Origin: Endozoicomonas montiporae CL-33
GTDB lineage: Bacteria; Pseudomonadota; Gammaproteobacteria; Pseudomonadales; Endozoicomonadaceae
DNA length: 64,000 nucleotides
Reading direction: 5' to 3'
Assembly: GCF_001583435.1 (NCBI RefSeq)
Contig: NZ_CP013251.1
Coordinates: 3,981,215 to 4,045,214 of the forward strand
Part shown: positions 9,550 through 18,734 of the stretch, one piece after another
Position numbering within the stretch: the stretch's first letter is position 1
How the letters are laid out: every line of letters starts with the position of its first letter
The notes under the pieces: model-generated
Seen by the model: the letters and a program-made list of their open reading frames with translations, nothing else
Databases searched by the model: none
What the model was told of the DNA's origin: nothing
Translations under genes and position numbers: made by a program

Positions 9550-10686
9550 ATGCCAGTCCCACATCCTGATCCCATCTGGGTTACAGACAACGACACTCTT
9601 GCCACGTACTGCACCCAATGGCTGAAACTGGATGCCATCGCGCTGGATACCGAATTCATTCGCACCGATACTTTTTACCCGAAACCCGGTCTGATTCAAC
9701 TGGGCACAGGTCAGGAAGTCTTTCTGCTCGACCCTGTCACCATCGACAACTGGCAACCTTTTGCACAACTGTTGAACAGTGAAGAAGTCGTTAAAGTGTT
9801 GCACGCCTGTAGTGAAGACATCGAAGTGTTTCACCTTCTGACCGGTAAGAAACCCGCTGCTATGTTCGACACACAGCTGGCGGCGTCTTATGCCGGTCTG
9901 GGGCATTCACTGGGTTATCAGAATCTGCTGAAAACACTGCTGGATATTGACCTGCCCAAAGATGCCACCCGTTCTGACTGGTTGCAGCGCCCCCTGACCG
10001 ATGTTCAGGTCAGTTATGCCACGCTTGATGTGGTGCATCTGCTTGAGGTTTACCAGCTGCTCAAAGAACGCTTACAGCCATTACCCCAATGGCACTGGTT
10101 GCTGGAAGATTGTGCAAACCTGTCCAAAGGCGATCTCTACCCCGATCCGGAAGAACAGTGGAAAGAGGTCAAACGTGCCTGGCAGCTTCGTCCGAAACAG
10201 TTGTGCGTACTCAAGGCTCTGGCAGAATACCGTGAACGTGAAGCACGCCGCAGCAATGTACCCAGAAACAGAGTCATTCCCAAAGGTTCTCTGTGGCCAC
10301 TGGCGCGCTATATGCCGGACAATGCCCGTTCACTGTCGGCTATTCAGGATATGCGACATACTGTTATACGCCATTACGGGGAAGAAATTCTCAGCCTGAT
10401 CAAAATGGCCAGTGAATTGCCCAGAGAGCAATACCCTGAACCCCTGCCTGCTCCTCTGCCAAAATCCGCCAAAGAACATGGCAAACAGGTGAAACAGTAC
10501 ACCAGTGAAAAAGCACAGGAACTCAATATTTCTGTAGAGCTGCTAATGCTGAACAAACTGCTTTCTTCCCTGCTCCGAAGCCGGCTGGAACACGGTCAGT
10601 TTATCGTGCCGGAGCAAGCCAGAGGCTGGCGTCGTGAAGTGTTTGTAGAACCCATGATTGAACAACTCAACCAACCCGAACAATAA
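9550..10686 (+). CDS. rnd: Ribonuclease D
   Basis: A 3'-to-5' exoribonuclease that trims tRNA and other stable RNA precursors. The 378-residue product (E. coli 375) has the DEDD exonuclease core in residues 15-170: DTEFIRTDTFYP (Exo I), HACSEDIEVF (Exo II) and the Exo III region QVSYATLDVVHLLEVY. A first HRDC domain follows around 210-290 and a weaker second HRDC to the C terminus. It begins a run of four same-strand genes (rnd, ycgL, a secreted protein, ycgN) with gaps of 15-32 bases, an arrangement also known in Pseudomonas. Confidence 0.95.
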   Translation: MPVPHPDPIWVTDNDTLATYCTQWLKLDAIALDTEFIRTDTFYPKPGLIQLGTGQEVFLLDPVTIDNWQPFAQLLNSEEVVKVLHACSEDIEVFHLLTGKKPAAMFDTQLAASYAGLGHSLGYQNLLKTLLDIDLPKDATRSDWLQRPLTDVQVSYATLDVVHLLEVYQLLKERLQPLPQWHWLLEDCANLSKGDLYPDPEEQWKEVKRAWQLRPKQLCVLKALAEYREREARRSNVPRNRVIPKGSLWPLARYMPDNARSLSAIQDMRHTVIRHYGEEILSLIKMASELPREQYPEPLPAPLPKSAKEHGKQVKQYTSEKAQELNISVELLMLNKLLSSLLRSRLEHGQFIVPEQARGWRREVFVEPMIEQLNQPEQ

Positions 10687-10701
10687 CCAGAAAATAGCAT
10701 C

Positions 10702-10968
10702 ATGAAGAAGTTACTGGTCTCTATCTATAAAAGCAGTCGCCGAGAAGAAATGTACCTTTATGTTCTCAAGCAGGAGCAGTTGCAGAAGGTACCCGCTGCA
10801 CTCATGGGCATGTTTGGCAAAGAGCAGCATGTTATGGATTTACTGCTCACCCCGGAACGACAACTGGCGAGAGTTGAGGTGGATAAAGTCATCAGCGAGA
10901 TAGAAGACAAAGGCTTCTATTTGCAGATGCCTCCCTCCGATTCAGAGAAGCAGGCAGCGCAGCGCTGA
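10702..10968 (+). CDS. ycgL: YcgL-family protein
   Basis: An 88-residue cytoplasmic protein of the YcgL family, whose function is unknown. The conserved start (LVSIYKSSRREEMYLYV) and the central LTPERQLARV and EIEDKGFYLQMPP segments are all present, so the protein is full length. It starts 15 bases after the rnd stop codon and is almost certainly co-transcribed with it, a linkage conserved in gammaproteobacteria. The short compact fold and RNase D linkage have suggested a role in RNA metabolism, which remains inference. Confidence 0.9.
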   Translation: MKKLLVSIYKSSRREEMYLYVLKQEQLQKVPAALMGMFGKEQHVMDLLLTPERQLARVEVDKVISEIEDKGFYLQMPPSDSEKQAAQR

Positions 10969-11000
10969 CCCTCAATATAAAAGGTTGTAACCCCTCTACT

Positions 11001-11471
11001 ATGAAATTGACGACACACTGTACACTGGTGCTTTTACTGGGTTTCCTGACGGCTACAGCAAACGCTTCTAAGCCTGTAGAGGAAGACTATCTGGCCGTCA
11101 CCACCCGCCCTTACTTCCATCCGGCTTATGAATTTGAAGATGGCCGGGCAGGAGGCTGGTGCTTTGATACCGCATTATTCAGGCTGGACAATGACGACAT
11201 CCGGCAGGTCAGCATTGAAGAAAAGATCCGCGATCAGAAGCTGAAGACGGTTATTCCGGAACTGGCTGGTTATCCGGACAAGCCCACTCTGACCGAAACC
11301 TTTGATCAACACGACGGAAGACGTACTTTCTGCCTTCCCTACATTTTGCGTGGACCAGCGCTGGATGAACTGTCCGCCAGCGCCCGATTTATCTTTCCGG
11401 GCAACCCACAACCGGTAGAGCTGCAAAGTATTGAAACAGAAGCAGAAGCTGTGCCCGGTTTTCGTTTCTGA
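11001..11471 (+). CDS. Secreted hypothetical protein in the rnd-ycgN cluster
   Basis: A 156-residue protein with a typical signal peptide (hydrophobic core about residues 9-19, cleavage probably after ATANAS). The mature part is small and has a Cys in each half (GGWCFD and TFCLPY) that could form a periplasmic disulfide. No transmembrane helix or lipobox is visible. It lies 32 bases after ycgL and 26 bases before ycgN in the same direction. Its family is not recognised, and a periplasmic location is the only supported statement. Confidence 0.65.
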   Translation: MKLTTHCTLVLLLGFLTATANASKPVEEDYLAVTTRPYFHPAYEFEDGRAGGWCFDTALFRLDNDDIRQVSIEEKIRDQKLKTVIPELAGYPDKPTLTETFDQHDGRRTFCLPYILRGPALDELSASARFIFPGNPQPVELQSIETEAEAVPGFRF

Positions 11472-11497
11472 ACTGATCCCAACACCTTTGACTGACT

Positions 11498-11947
11498 ATG
11501 ACTGAACAACATTTCTGGGAACAGAAAACCCTGTCTGAAATGACCCGGGAAGAATGGGAAAGCCTGTGCGATGGTTGCGGTCGCTGCTGCCTGCACAAGC
11601 TTGAAGACGAAGAAACCGGTGAGGTTTATTACACCGCCATCGCCTGTCAGCTTCTGGACACACATTCCTGCCAGTGCGCTGACTATCCAAACCGTAAGGC
11701 AAAGGTTCCGGGTTGCCTGAAACTGGGGCTTGAAGACATCCCGCAGTTTCACTGGTTACCTGACACCTGTGCCTACAGGCTGTTGGCGGAAGGCCAACCA
11801 TTGCCCAAATGGCACCGGTTGATTTCCGGCTCGGACAACAGTGTCCACGAAGCCGGAATATCGGTACAGGTATTTGCCATTCCTGAGCAGCAGGTGCCGG
11901 AAGAAGACTGGGAAGACTACATTATTCCCATGTTACCCATTGAGTGA
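11498..11947 (+). CDS. ycgN: YcgN-family Cys-cluster (YkgJ-like) protein
   Basis: A 149-residue member of the UPF0260/YcgN group of the YkgJ superfamily, predicted zinc or iron binding. The signature is a set of conserved cysteines: [12 protein letters not shown] near residue 30, IACQLLD near 50, CQCADYPNR near 60, PGCLKL near 72 and DTCAYR near 90. These are followed by a conserved [12 protein letters not shown] segment. The length equals that of E. coli YcgN, and it ends the rnd-ycgL gene run. Biochemical function is unknown; the family assignment itself is secure. Confidence 0.9.
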   Translation: MTEQHFWEQKTLSEMTREEWESLCDGCGRCCLHKLEDEETGEVYYTAIACQLLDTHSCQCADYPNRKAKVPGCLKLGLEDIPQFHWLPDTCAYRLLAEGQPLPKWHRLISGSDNSVHEAGISVQVFAIPEQQVPEEDWEDYIIPMLPIE

Positions 11948-11952
11948 ACCTT

Positions 11953-12513
11953 TCAGCCCTGCCACGACGTCACATAATCCTTTGTTTCCAGTGGTTCCTG
12001 CTTTTTCGCGGAGCCACCGGGTGTTCCCATATAAATAAACCCCAGCAACTGCTCATTTTCGGACAACCCGAGACCTTTTGCTGTTTCCGGATGATAATTC
12101 ACCGCACCGGTTCGCCACATGGCACCCACACCCAGCGCATAGGCAGCATTCAGTATATTCTGAGCCGCCGCCCCCACTGACAACTGCTGTTCAACAGCCG
12201 GTACTTTAGGATGCTGTTTCACCTGACAGATCAGAGCCACCAGCAAGGGGGCTCTGAGTGGCAATCCTTTAAAACGGGTAATCGCTTCCGGTGCCAGATC
12301 CGGCTTTTCTGCCAAAGCCGCCTTGGCAAATACTTCACCCAGTGCGTGCCGGGCTTCGCCACTGATAGTCAGAAAACGCCAGGGGCGTAAACGGGCATGA
12401 TCGGGAGCACGCAAGGCCGCCTGAAACATCTTTTCCAACTGTTCGGCATCCGGAGCTGGTTCGGTCAGCTGTGGTGTAGAAACTCTCTGGTGCAGCCCTT
12501 GCAACATATCCAT
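11953..12513 (-). CDS. ydjA: YdjA-type FMN nitroreductase
   Basis: A small single-domain nitroreductase predicted to bind FMN and reduce nitro or quinone compounds with NAD(P)H, working as a dimer in the cytoplasm. The APDHARLRPWRFLTI segment gives FMN contacts and GVGAMWRTGA is the family's glycine-rich motif. GFIYMGTP near the end is also conserved. I start at 12513 (MDMLQGLHQR) because E. coli YdjA begins at the same place and an AGGGGGAG ribosome site lies just upstream. The TTG-initiated frame is 11 codons longer. It converges with ycgN, with 5 bases between stop codons. Confidence 0.9.
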   Translation of the reverse strand: MDMLQGLHQRVSTPQLTEPAPDAEQLEKMFQAALRAPDHARLRPWRFLTISGEARHALGEVFAKAALAEKPDLAPEAITRFKGLPLRAPLLVALICQVKQHPKVPAVEQQLSVGAAAQNILNAAYALGVGAMWRTGAVNYHPETAKGLGLSENEQLLGFIYMGTPGGSAKKQEPLETKDYVTSWQG

Positions 12514-12679
12514 CATCACTCCCCCTGACTGTGGTTTGCAGGTCAATACACTAGCATGAAATGAGGCCGGTGACTCCGAGAGGCCACTTTAAAAGCATCT
12601 CCCAATAAAAATTGTATTTCGAAAGCAAAACTGTGGAATAATTCACATCTGGAAAATAAGAATAAAAACTGACAAGCCC

Positions 12680-13166
12680 ATGAGCGAGAACACCACTGGC
12701 AGTCTACTTCGCCAACCGGTTTGCAGAAACTACCCCTTAAGGTTTCTGTCTTATAGTCTGGTCGGCCTGGCGATAGCGTTCGGCATGTATCTTGGCAGTA
12801 TCCCTGAAGATCGTTTCATCTTCGTCGTATACTGTATTGCCTACCCCCATGTCGCCACGCTGGTATTATTTTTTCTGAAGCGATACACAAACCGCAATGC
12901 GCTGATGCTGTCGCACATGGCGGACGCTCTTAATCTGGGCGCATTATTAACCATCAGTTGCCTGCCACTGCTTGAAACCCCTCTGTTTGTCACTATGTTA
13001 ATCTCCACCGGACTGATCCGTTTCGGAACCCGGTCGCTGCTCTACAGTGTTCCCTCCATACTGGCAGCCATAGGGCTTATTCACTACCTATATCAACCCA
13101 AACCGTGGTCATGCCCCCGGAAATGACCCTGCTCAGCATTGTCACCTTCGCACTGCATTCTTTTAT
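12680..13166 (+). pseudogene. cyaB: 5' fragment of MASE2-class III adenylate cyclase gene (cyaB-like)
   Basis: Encodes the MASE2 membrane sensor half of a CyaB-type adenylate cyclase: hydrophobic helices at about residues 24-44, 48-66, 80-105 and 107-135. The ATG frame ends at a TGA at 13124. The expected sequence continues in the frame one base back from about 13096 (TVVMPPEMTLLSIV...), pointing to a one-base deletion near the CCC/AAA run at 13097-13102. That second frame runs to 13166, where an IS1380-like element begins. The other half of the gene resumes at 14859. Thus two independent lesions are present: a frameshift and an insertion. Confidence 0.8.
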
Positions 13167-14858
13167 CCTAAATTCATCACTTGAGAATCCCGACTAAACT
13201 GTAACCCCATCTGCGAAGAGGGATACAGATGATTTTTCCACCAAAATCTGTTCACCCAAAAGGTGAACTTAAAGAACTCAGCAAAAAGTGCTCAACGACC
13301 TCTCTTGAAGTGGACACGTTTGAGGGAAAAATCCATGTTGAGTGGGAACCTGGCGCATCAGTCACACCAATGGGGCAGTTACCCTTTTTTATTCAGTTTT
13401 TAAAAACAGGTTGTAGATTTGAACCATGGGTTGAAGATTGCCCTTTAACTTACAAAAGCAATAACGCACCTGAAAAAGTTAATGTAATAGGTTCCCTTTT
13501 TCTCTCAATACTCTCAGGTCACAAACGTTATGCTCATATTGGAACGTTAACCGGGGATGGAGTGAATCCCAAATTACTGGGTATGACAAGGGTAGTCAGT
13601 GATGATTCTGCTCGTCGGGGTTTACTCAAATAGATGAGAAAGAAGGTGTTGAATGGATGCAGCATCATTTGCAGGAATGCTATGAACCCTTATTAAAGTT
13701 ACCATGGATATTAGATGTCGACGTTACGATAAAAACCATTTACGGAAGTCAGGAAGGAGCAGAAACAGGTTATAACCCTCATAAGAAAGGGCGTCCTTCA
13801 CATACTTATCATTCTTACATGATGGCTAATTTAAAGCTGGTTCTTGATGTTGAAGTTCAGCCCGGTGATAAAGGAAACAGTAAGCATTCATTGCCCGGTT
13901 TAATAAATCTATTAAACCGTCTACCAAAGAGTGTTGGCCTGAATTTGTTCGAGGTGATTGTGACTGGGGCAGTGACAGAGTGATGTCAGAACTCGAACAA
14001 GCAAATTGTGGCTATCTATTCAAAGTAAAGAGACAGCCAACGTCAAAAAGTCCATATACCATGCGCACTGTAGCGGGGGATGGGTTCGCTACAACAGATA
14101 TTGGGAAGGCAAGGAGTCAGAATTAAAACTAGGTGGTTGGGAGAAATCAAGACGAATCATTATTGTTCGAAGAAGATTATCAGGTGATTCTCTGTTGCTG
14201 GAGAAAGAGAATAATAAGAAGCAAAAAGAAATCGCTTTTATCTCAGACCCTGAAAACATCAAACTCTTTGAGTACTCAGTATTAGTGACCAGTCTTGATA
14301 ATGACGTTGTATCCATCATAGATCATTACAGAGACAGAGCTGACTGTGAAAATAATTTTGATGAAATCAAAAATCACTGGGGATGGGGAGGTTACACAAC
14401 CAAGGATATAAAGCGATGTCGTATTCTATCAAGGATGGTTGCACTGGCATATAACTGGTGGACTTTGTTTGTAAGACTGAGCAATCCTGATTCGCATAAA
14501 GAAGCAATAACCAGCAGGCCATTATTGATGAGTGCTATTGGCAAGTTAACAGAGAGTGGGCGTAAGAAAAAAATAACGATTACCAGTCAGCATAATTTGA
14601 TAAAAAAGATCCAAACAATGCAGGAAGATCTCTGTGTATTTTTTGATGCCATTAAGAAGACTGCAGCGCAGTTGACTCCAATTGATATCTGGTGCCGAAT
14701 ATTAACGAGGGCTGTGTCGAAATTTTTAACAAAAGGTGAAATTATTACGCCTGTCCAGCTTATTAACTCAAGTTAAGCGAAAGCAAGGTTTAGCAGGATA
14801 GTAGCTGGCATTGCTCTCTTAGAGCGCGGTGGGTAATCGCTCAACTGCTGAATTTAGG
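13167..14858 (+). mobile_element. IS1380-like insertion sequence, 1,692 bp, inside the adenylate cyclase gene
   Basis: The ends are imperfect inverted repeats: the left end starts CCTAAATTCATCACTTGAG, the reversed right end CCTAAATTCAGCAGTTGAG. Both are flanked by the 5-bp direct repeat TTTAT (13162-13166 and 14859-14863). Removing the element and one TTTAT copy joins cyclase codons in frame (FALHSFIQSRQLRQ). The length, CC-starting ends and transposase sequence agree with the IS1380 family. The encoded transposase is broken by several frameshifts, so the copy is probably immobile. Confidence 0.9.
13229..14776 (+). pseudogene. IS1380-family transposase, multiply frameshifted
   Basis: The DDE transposase is spread over three ORFs (13229-13633, 13657-13983, 14006-14776). 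Family motifs are visible in order: FEPWVEDCPL and VVSDDSARRG near the N terminus, LDVDVTIKTIYGSQEGAE with the first catalytic Asp, GYNPHKKGRPSHTYHSY, then GDCDWGSD in another frame, and YRDRADCENNFDEIKNHWGWGG with the catalytic Glu. Frame breaks lie near 13620 (a T lost from a T-run), near 13930 and near 14030. The remaining protein is recognisable end to end, so decay is recent, but no functional transposase can be made without suppression. Confidence 0.85.
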
Positions 14859-15752
14859 TTTATTCAATCACGGCAGCTGCGTCAGAAGCACAAAGCATTC
14901 ACCGGCCTCAAGCAGGAAGCAGAAGAGCAGCAAAAACGTTATACGAAGCTGGCACACAACCTGTCCAAATACCTTTCACCGCAAGTCTGGGAATCCATCT
15001 TTCTGGGCAAGAAAGCGGTCAAGCTGGGCAGTCAACGCAAAAAACTGACCCTGTTTTTTTCGGATATCAAAGGTTTTACCGAGCTCTCTGAAGAACTGGA
15101 ACCGGAAACCCTGACGGAACTGCTGAACCAGTACCTGACGAAAATGTCGAACATAGCGCTGCAACACGGTGGCACCATCGACAAATTTGTCGGAGACAGT
15201 ATCGTTGTCTTTTTCGGCGACCCAAAAACCCGGGGACCCAAAGCCGATGCCAGAGCGGCTGTATCCATGGCCTTAGCCATGCGTGAGCAGATGCAGGTAC
15301 TGCGAAAAAAGTGGCTTGATCAGGGGATCGAGAAACCCCTTGAAATTCGCATGGGCATCAACACCGGTTATTGTACGGTGGGTAACTTTGGCGCAGACAA
15401 CCGCATGGATTACACCATTATTGGCAAAGAGGTAAACCTTGCCAGTCGTCTGGAAAGCGTTGCTGACGCCGGAGAAATACTGATTTCCCATGAAACCCGG
15501 TCGCTGGTCAGAGATGTCATTCTCTGCGAACCCATGGGCGAGCTTCCAGTAAAAGGCTTTAGTCGTCCAGTTTTGACATACCGGGTGCTGGACTTCCGGA
15601 GAAACCTCGGCTCCAACAAAAAACTACTGGAATTTGAAACCAAAGGGTTTTCAATGTCACTGGATCTTAACTCAATAGAAGATCATGAAGTCCGGCGAAT
15701 CATCAAAACCCTTAACAGCAGTGCCAATGCCCTGCTGAAAAAAACAGATTGA
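14859..15752 (+). pseudogene. cyaB: 3' fragment of CyaB-like adenylate cyclase: catalytic domain
   Basis: Carries the linker and the whole class III nucleotide cyclase domain that makes cyclic AMP. Motifs: TLFFSDIKGFTELSEEL with the first metal Asp, GGTIDKFVGDSIVVFFGDP with the second metal Asp, GINTGYCTVGNFG, and DYTIIGKEVNLASRLES with the transition-state Asn and Arg. About 60 residues beyond the cyclase core complete the protein. The membrane MASE2 half lies before the IS, at 12680-13166. A GTG inside the IS end at 14829 could start a soluble 307-residue cyclase in frame, so catalytic activity without the sensor half remains possible. The 3' end is duplicated at 18127. Confidence 0.85.
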
Positions 15753-15757
15753 TTACA
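15711..15757 (+). repeat. 47-bp direct repeat, copy A (end of cyclase gene)
   Basis: Covers the last 14 codons and stop of the cyclase gene. It matches 18127-18173 at 46 of 47 bases. The two copies bound a segment of about 2.4 kb with three unknown genes. Confidence 0.9.
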
Positions 15758-15850
15758 GTATTGCATGGTCAGGCTTTTGCTGAATCGTTCCCGGGTCGGC
15801 ATAGCTGTAGTAAGTTCCTGCGGTTGGCTGATGAAGCTGGGACTGTACTG

Positions 15851-16414
15851 TTACCGGCTGCTGGTTGATAGACCGGTCATTACTGTACATTCAGATCCGG
15901 ACTGGATAAGCATGCTAAGCTCATCAGCGCAGTCATGAGATATAAAAAAATCAATGACTAACTCCGGATCGATATCGATGTTCCTGTAATGCTCTGACAG
16001 GGCTGAAAAAACACGGACCCAGTCAGCACTCTCACATTCTTCGACTTCCAGTATGGAGGATGACCTCGGCCCGGTGGGTGATGCCATGACAAAGCTCTCT
16101 GCCCAGCTTATCAGTGCATGGTTTGGAACAATATTCAGTACCTCCTGTATCTCATAGATTTTGTACGGATTTCTGGTGATGACCTGCAAGAGTTGTCGGA
16201 TCAGCGTCAGATAGGCCCTTCTTTCTCCCGCCATAGGGTCTGAATCCGAGAGCGTTTTCTCGTAATTTGAAAAAGGAGGCTTGTTACCATCACCACCAGC
16301 CCCATAATTGTCTGATGTTCTTAAAGGAAGTGTTGGAGATGCCTGATTGCTGGCCTCTAGATGATTCTGGTCACCACTGGATGGCGATCCTCTACATGAT
16401 CTGAAACAATTCAA
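15851..16414 (-). CDS. Hypothetical protein in the 47-bp-repeat cassette
   Basis: A 187-residue ORF starting with TTG; the first internal ATG is about 60 codons in, so the start is uncertain. Residues 1-60 are polar and low complexity, rich in Ser, Pro, Gly and Asn. The remainder appears helical and globular (RRAYLTLIRQLLQVITRNPYKIYEIQEVLNIV and a C-terminal acidic helix IDPELVIDFFISHDCADEL). The pattern of a disordered N terminus plus a small helical domain is common in secreted effectors, but no signal is visible. It lies 14 bases downstream of the ORF at 16429-16689 on the same strand. No family is recognised. Confidence 0.5.
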   Translation of the reverse strand: MNCFRSCRGSPSSGDQNHLEASNQASPTLPLRTSDNYGAGGDGNKPPFSNYEKTLSDSDPMAGERRAYLTLIRQLLQVITRNPYKIYEIQEVLNIVPNHALISWAESFVMASPTGPRSSSILEVEECESADWVRVFSALSEHYRNIDIDPELVIDFFISHDCADELSMLIQSGSECTVMTGLSTSSR

Positions 16415-16428
16415 AAAGCCAAACGCTG

Positions 16429-16689
16429 TTACTCCGGGAACCGTTTCCCCAGTTTACTGTAGGTAAGGTAGCCTGTAGCAACAGGAGCATTGATGCTTCC
16501 CCGGTAGAAAAGACTGATGGAAGAACGGGAGGAAAGAAGAGAGTCATGAATCTCAAGTGTTAGCCCCGGTTTCAGATGGTTGACTGTGAAATAAGATAAC
16601 AGACCGGCTGATGATATTTCATCAAGAGCAATTACCTTGTGACTGACAGTGATGAAAACAATAATCAGAATGTTTAGTTGTCTATTCAT
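16429..16689 (-). CDS. Small secreted hypothetical protein
   Basis: An 86-residue ORF. The ATG at 16689 is chosen because a perfect AGGAGG lies just upstream. It begins with a signal peptide-like stretch (MNRQLNILIIVFITVSHKVIA, cleavage probably near residue 21). The mature protein of about 65 residues is polar with a beta-rich look (ISLFYRGSINAPVATGYLTY). It is the first gene of a likely two-gene minus-strand unit inside the repeat-bounded cassette. Function unknown. Confidence 0.55.
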   Translation of the reverse strand: MNRQLNILIIVFITVSHKVIALDEISSAGLLSYFTVNHLKPGLTLEIHDSLLSSRSSISLFYRGSINAPVATGYLTYSKLGKRFPE

Positions 16690-16987
16690 AGGTACCTCCT
16701 GATTCTTCAAAGTGTTTTCTCAGTCATTATATTTTGTTATCCGGTAACATCCGTACTGACGAAATTAAAGCATAGGTTATTAATGTTACTTTAAAACTTT
16801 GATGTTGCGCTGTTTGATAGCCCTTGTACAAACCGTAAGATTTCTTGAAAAAACGTTCCAGTTTTTTTGTTTTAAATGACCGGTTGTTTAAATCAATTTG
16901 GAGGAAGCAATTCTATATCCCCTTTAATTAAGGCAGCAGAAAGAATAATAGCTATTTTGTTAAGGTGCCATTTACGGAGATAATACG

Positions 16988-17863
16988 TTGAATAAAAAAA
17001 TCATCTCTACATTACCAATGATTTTGGTACTGGTTTCCATTTCCTCAGTTGCAAAGATGGACGTAACTTGGTTTTACAGTAAAAAAGGAGTAATCGAAAA
17101 AAAAGTGATTACCCAGTATGATGAAGACAAAAGGCCATTTGCTTATTCTCTGCCTGAATCACGTCAAGGCCATTCTACTGATATGGTGGAGGAAGTGGTA
17201 GCGGGGTTTTCAGAGGGGCCGGATCTGATGCAGTATTTTCCAAGGGATAGCATGTTTCTTGCCGGTTCAATTGAACACAGCATTCCGGTTGAGGATTATG
17301 AATCCGCTAACTTTCGTTTCCGGTTGTTTCCTATTGGCTTTCTGCCCGGATTTTCTTCCAGCTACCGATCACTGAGGGTCGAACATATTGGAACTCTGCA
17401 TAATACTGTTGTTGCCTATTTGAGAGCCGAAAGGCAGCCGACCGTTCGACTTTCAGAGTTTGAGCGAAATGAAATTATTCTGGAAACCAAAGCAGCCGGG
17501 ACTCAAGCAGCAGAATCTTCCTCGACAGAGATTGAACCAGCCGAACCGGGCTCAGCAGAACTTGAGTCAGTGGTATCAAATTATTATTTAAGAGAGTTCA
17601 GAGATCAGACGGTCTCTGAATCTGATATACCAGAATCAACCTGTACCGTTGTTGTTAACTATCAACATGGCCTCTATCGAATTTTTATTATCAGAGGTTT
17701 TGCCAATGCATCACAGATTCAGAATATCATCTATCTGGCGACCTTAGGTCGGACTTACCGGGGTCGAACCTATTATCAGGCCTCTGTCTATGTGGATGCT
17801 TTTCATTCCATGTTAAGGCTTGATCCTGAAAGAGGGTGGCTGGATGAACCTGATGCTGACTGA
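16988..17863 (+). CDS. Secreted hypothetical protein, 291 residues
   Basis: Starts with TTG (MNKKIISTLPM), preceded by GGAG ten bases upstream, and shows a signal peptide (hydrophobic core residues 10-20, cleavage near VAKM). The mature part splits into a beta-rich N-terminal region (about 25-150), a Glu/Ala/Ser-rich linker (about 160-200) and a C-terminal region with VVVNYQHGLYRIFIIRGFAN and a closing acidic tail. Only one Cys is present. No homologous family is recognised. It is divergent from the 16689 gene, and the 277-bp AT-rich gap between them probably carries both promoters. Its placement in the repeat-bounded cassette suggests acquisition. Confidence 0.6.
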   Translation: MNKKIISTLPMILVLVSISSVAKMDVTWFYSKKGVIEKKVITQYDEDKRPFAYSLPESRQGHSTDMVEEVVAGFSEGPDLMQYFPRDSMFLAGSIEHSIPVEDYESANFRFRLFPIGFLPGFSSSYRSLRVEHIGTLHNTVVAYLRAERQPTVRLSEFERNEIILETKAAGTQAAESSSTEIEPAEPGSAELESVVSNYYLREFRDQTVSESDIPESTCTVVVNYQHGLYRIFIIRGFANASQIQNIIYLATLGRTYRGRTYYQASVYVDAFHSMLRLDPERGWLDEPDAD

Positions 17864-18126
17864 GTTAGAGGCAGCACAAAAAACGATATTTCATAGTTTT
17901 AAGCAGATGGCAGTGTATCTATTCTGGTATATGGCGTATGACCTTAATAAATCTTCAGGCTGGGCACTGAAATAATCTCGGCTATCTCTGCTGGTCAAAA
18001 AGCAGCGGCGTATTTTAGTACGCTAGAGCTTAAATCGAATGACTGGCGGTTGGTTCATACCATTTGTTCGGCCTACTCACCACCGTTCCTGAACTAATGA
18101 AATACAGCAGGGCTACAAATTGACTC
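17864..18126. other. Intergenic right part of the cassette
   Basis: No ORF of useful length and no clear promoter or hairpin. The stretch ends exactly where the duplicated cyclase 3' end begins at 18127. Confidence 0.5.
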
Positions 18127-18173
18127 CTTAACAACAGTGCCAATGCCCTGCTGAAAAAAACAGATTGATTACA
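18127..18173 (+). repeat. 47-bp direct repeat, copy B
   Basis: A duplicate of the cyclase gene's last 14 codons (46 of 47 bases identical to 15711-15757). Here it overlaps the stop codon of the convergent gene at 18169-18609. This suggests that before the insertion the cyclase and that gene ended tail to tail. Confidence 0.9.
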
Positions 18174-18609
18174 ACCATTTAAAGGATTCAGCCAGTCGAT
18201 TCAGAAACTGGCAAATGAGCTTCACATCCGGCTTTTCACCCCGTTCATTCCACAGCACTGCCACTGTGTTTTCCCTGCAGATCACCCGAACCACAGAGTC
18301 TGGTAAAGCCGTCAGCCAGTCCCGGGTAATGCCTGCAGAACCGCTCCAGATTCCCTCCGGGCTTTTTTCCATGGAAACCGCCACCATTTCATCGGAAGCT
18401 TCAATAGGCAGCGAATACTCCAGCCATGGACCATCAGTCGGATCTACACCCACAGGCAACGCACTGGCACCTTTAATCTCACGACAGCTTAACCCGAGCT
18501 TGATGGCTTTATTACGCAACGACATTCGGTGACGCTCTGCGCGGGAAGGCAGCAACCAGAACAGATTGCCAAGAATAATCAGAAGGACAAGGGCGATAAT
18601 CCAGATCAT
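18169..18609 (-). CDS. Membrane-anchored hypothetical protein upstream of the cyclase locus
   Basis: A 146-residue protein with one N-terminal transmembrane helix (about residues 2-20, very hydrophobic, then LLPSRAERHRM as a positive-inside stop). The rest is a soluble domain containing WLEYSLPIE and a Trp-rich end. The N-terminal helix without a cleavage motif indicates an inner-membrane anchor with the soluble part in the cytoplasm. It seems to be a conserved gammaproteobacterial protein of unknown function. It converges on the cyclase remnant, and its stop codon lies in the duplicated 47-bp segment, so the coding sequence is preserved intact. Confidence 0.65.
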   Translation of the reverse strand: MIWIIALVLLIILGNLFWLLPSRAERHRMSLRNKAIKLGLSCREIKGASALPVGVDPTDGPWLEYSLPIEASDEMVAVSMEKSPEGIWSGSAGITRDWLTALPDSVVRVICRENTVAVLWNERGEKPDVKLICQFLNRLAESFKWL

Positions 18610-18734
18610 GATATTGTTCTCATTATTATTACTGGATGCTGTTCAGCAGGCTATGTCAGGACAACACAAACCTGCTAAAAAGCCTGTCCCAAATATACAA
18701 CACTGGTCAGTTATTGGAACTGTTTTACCGCTAT

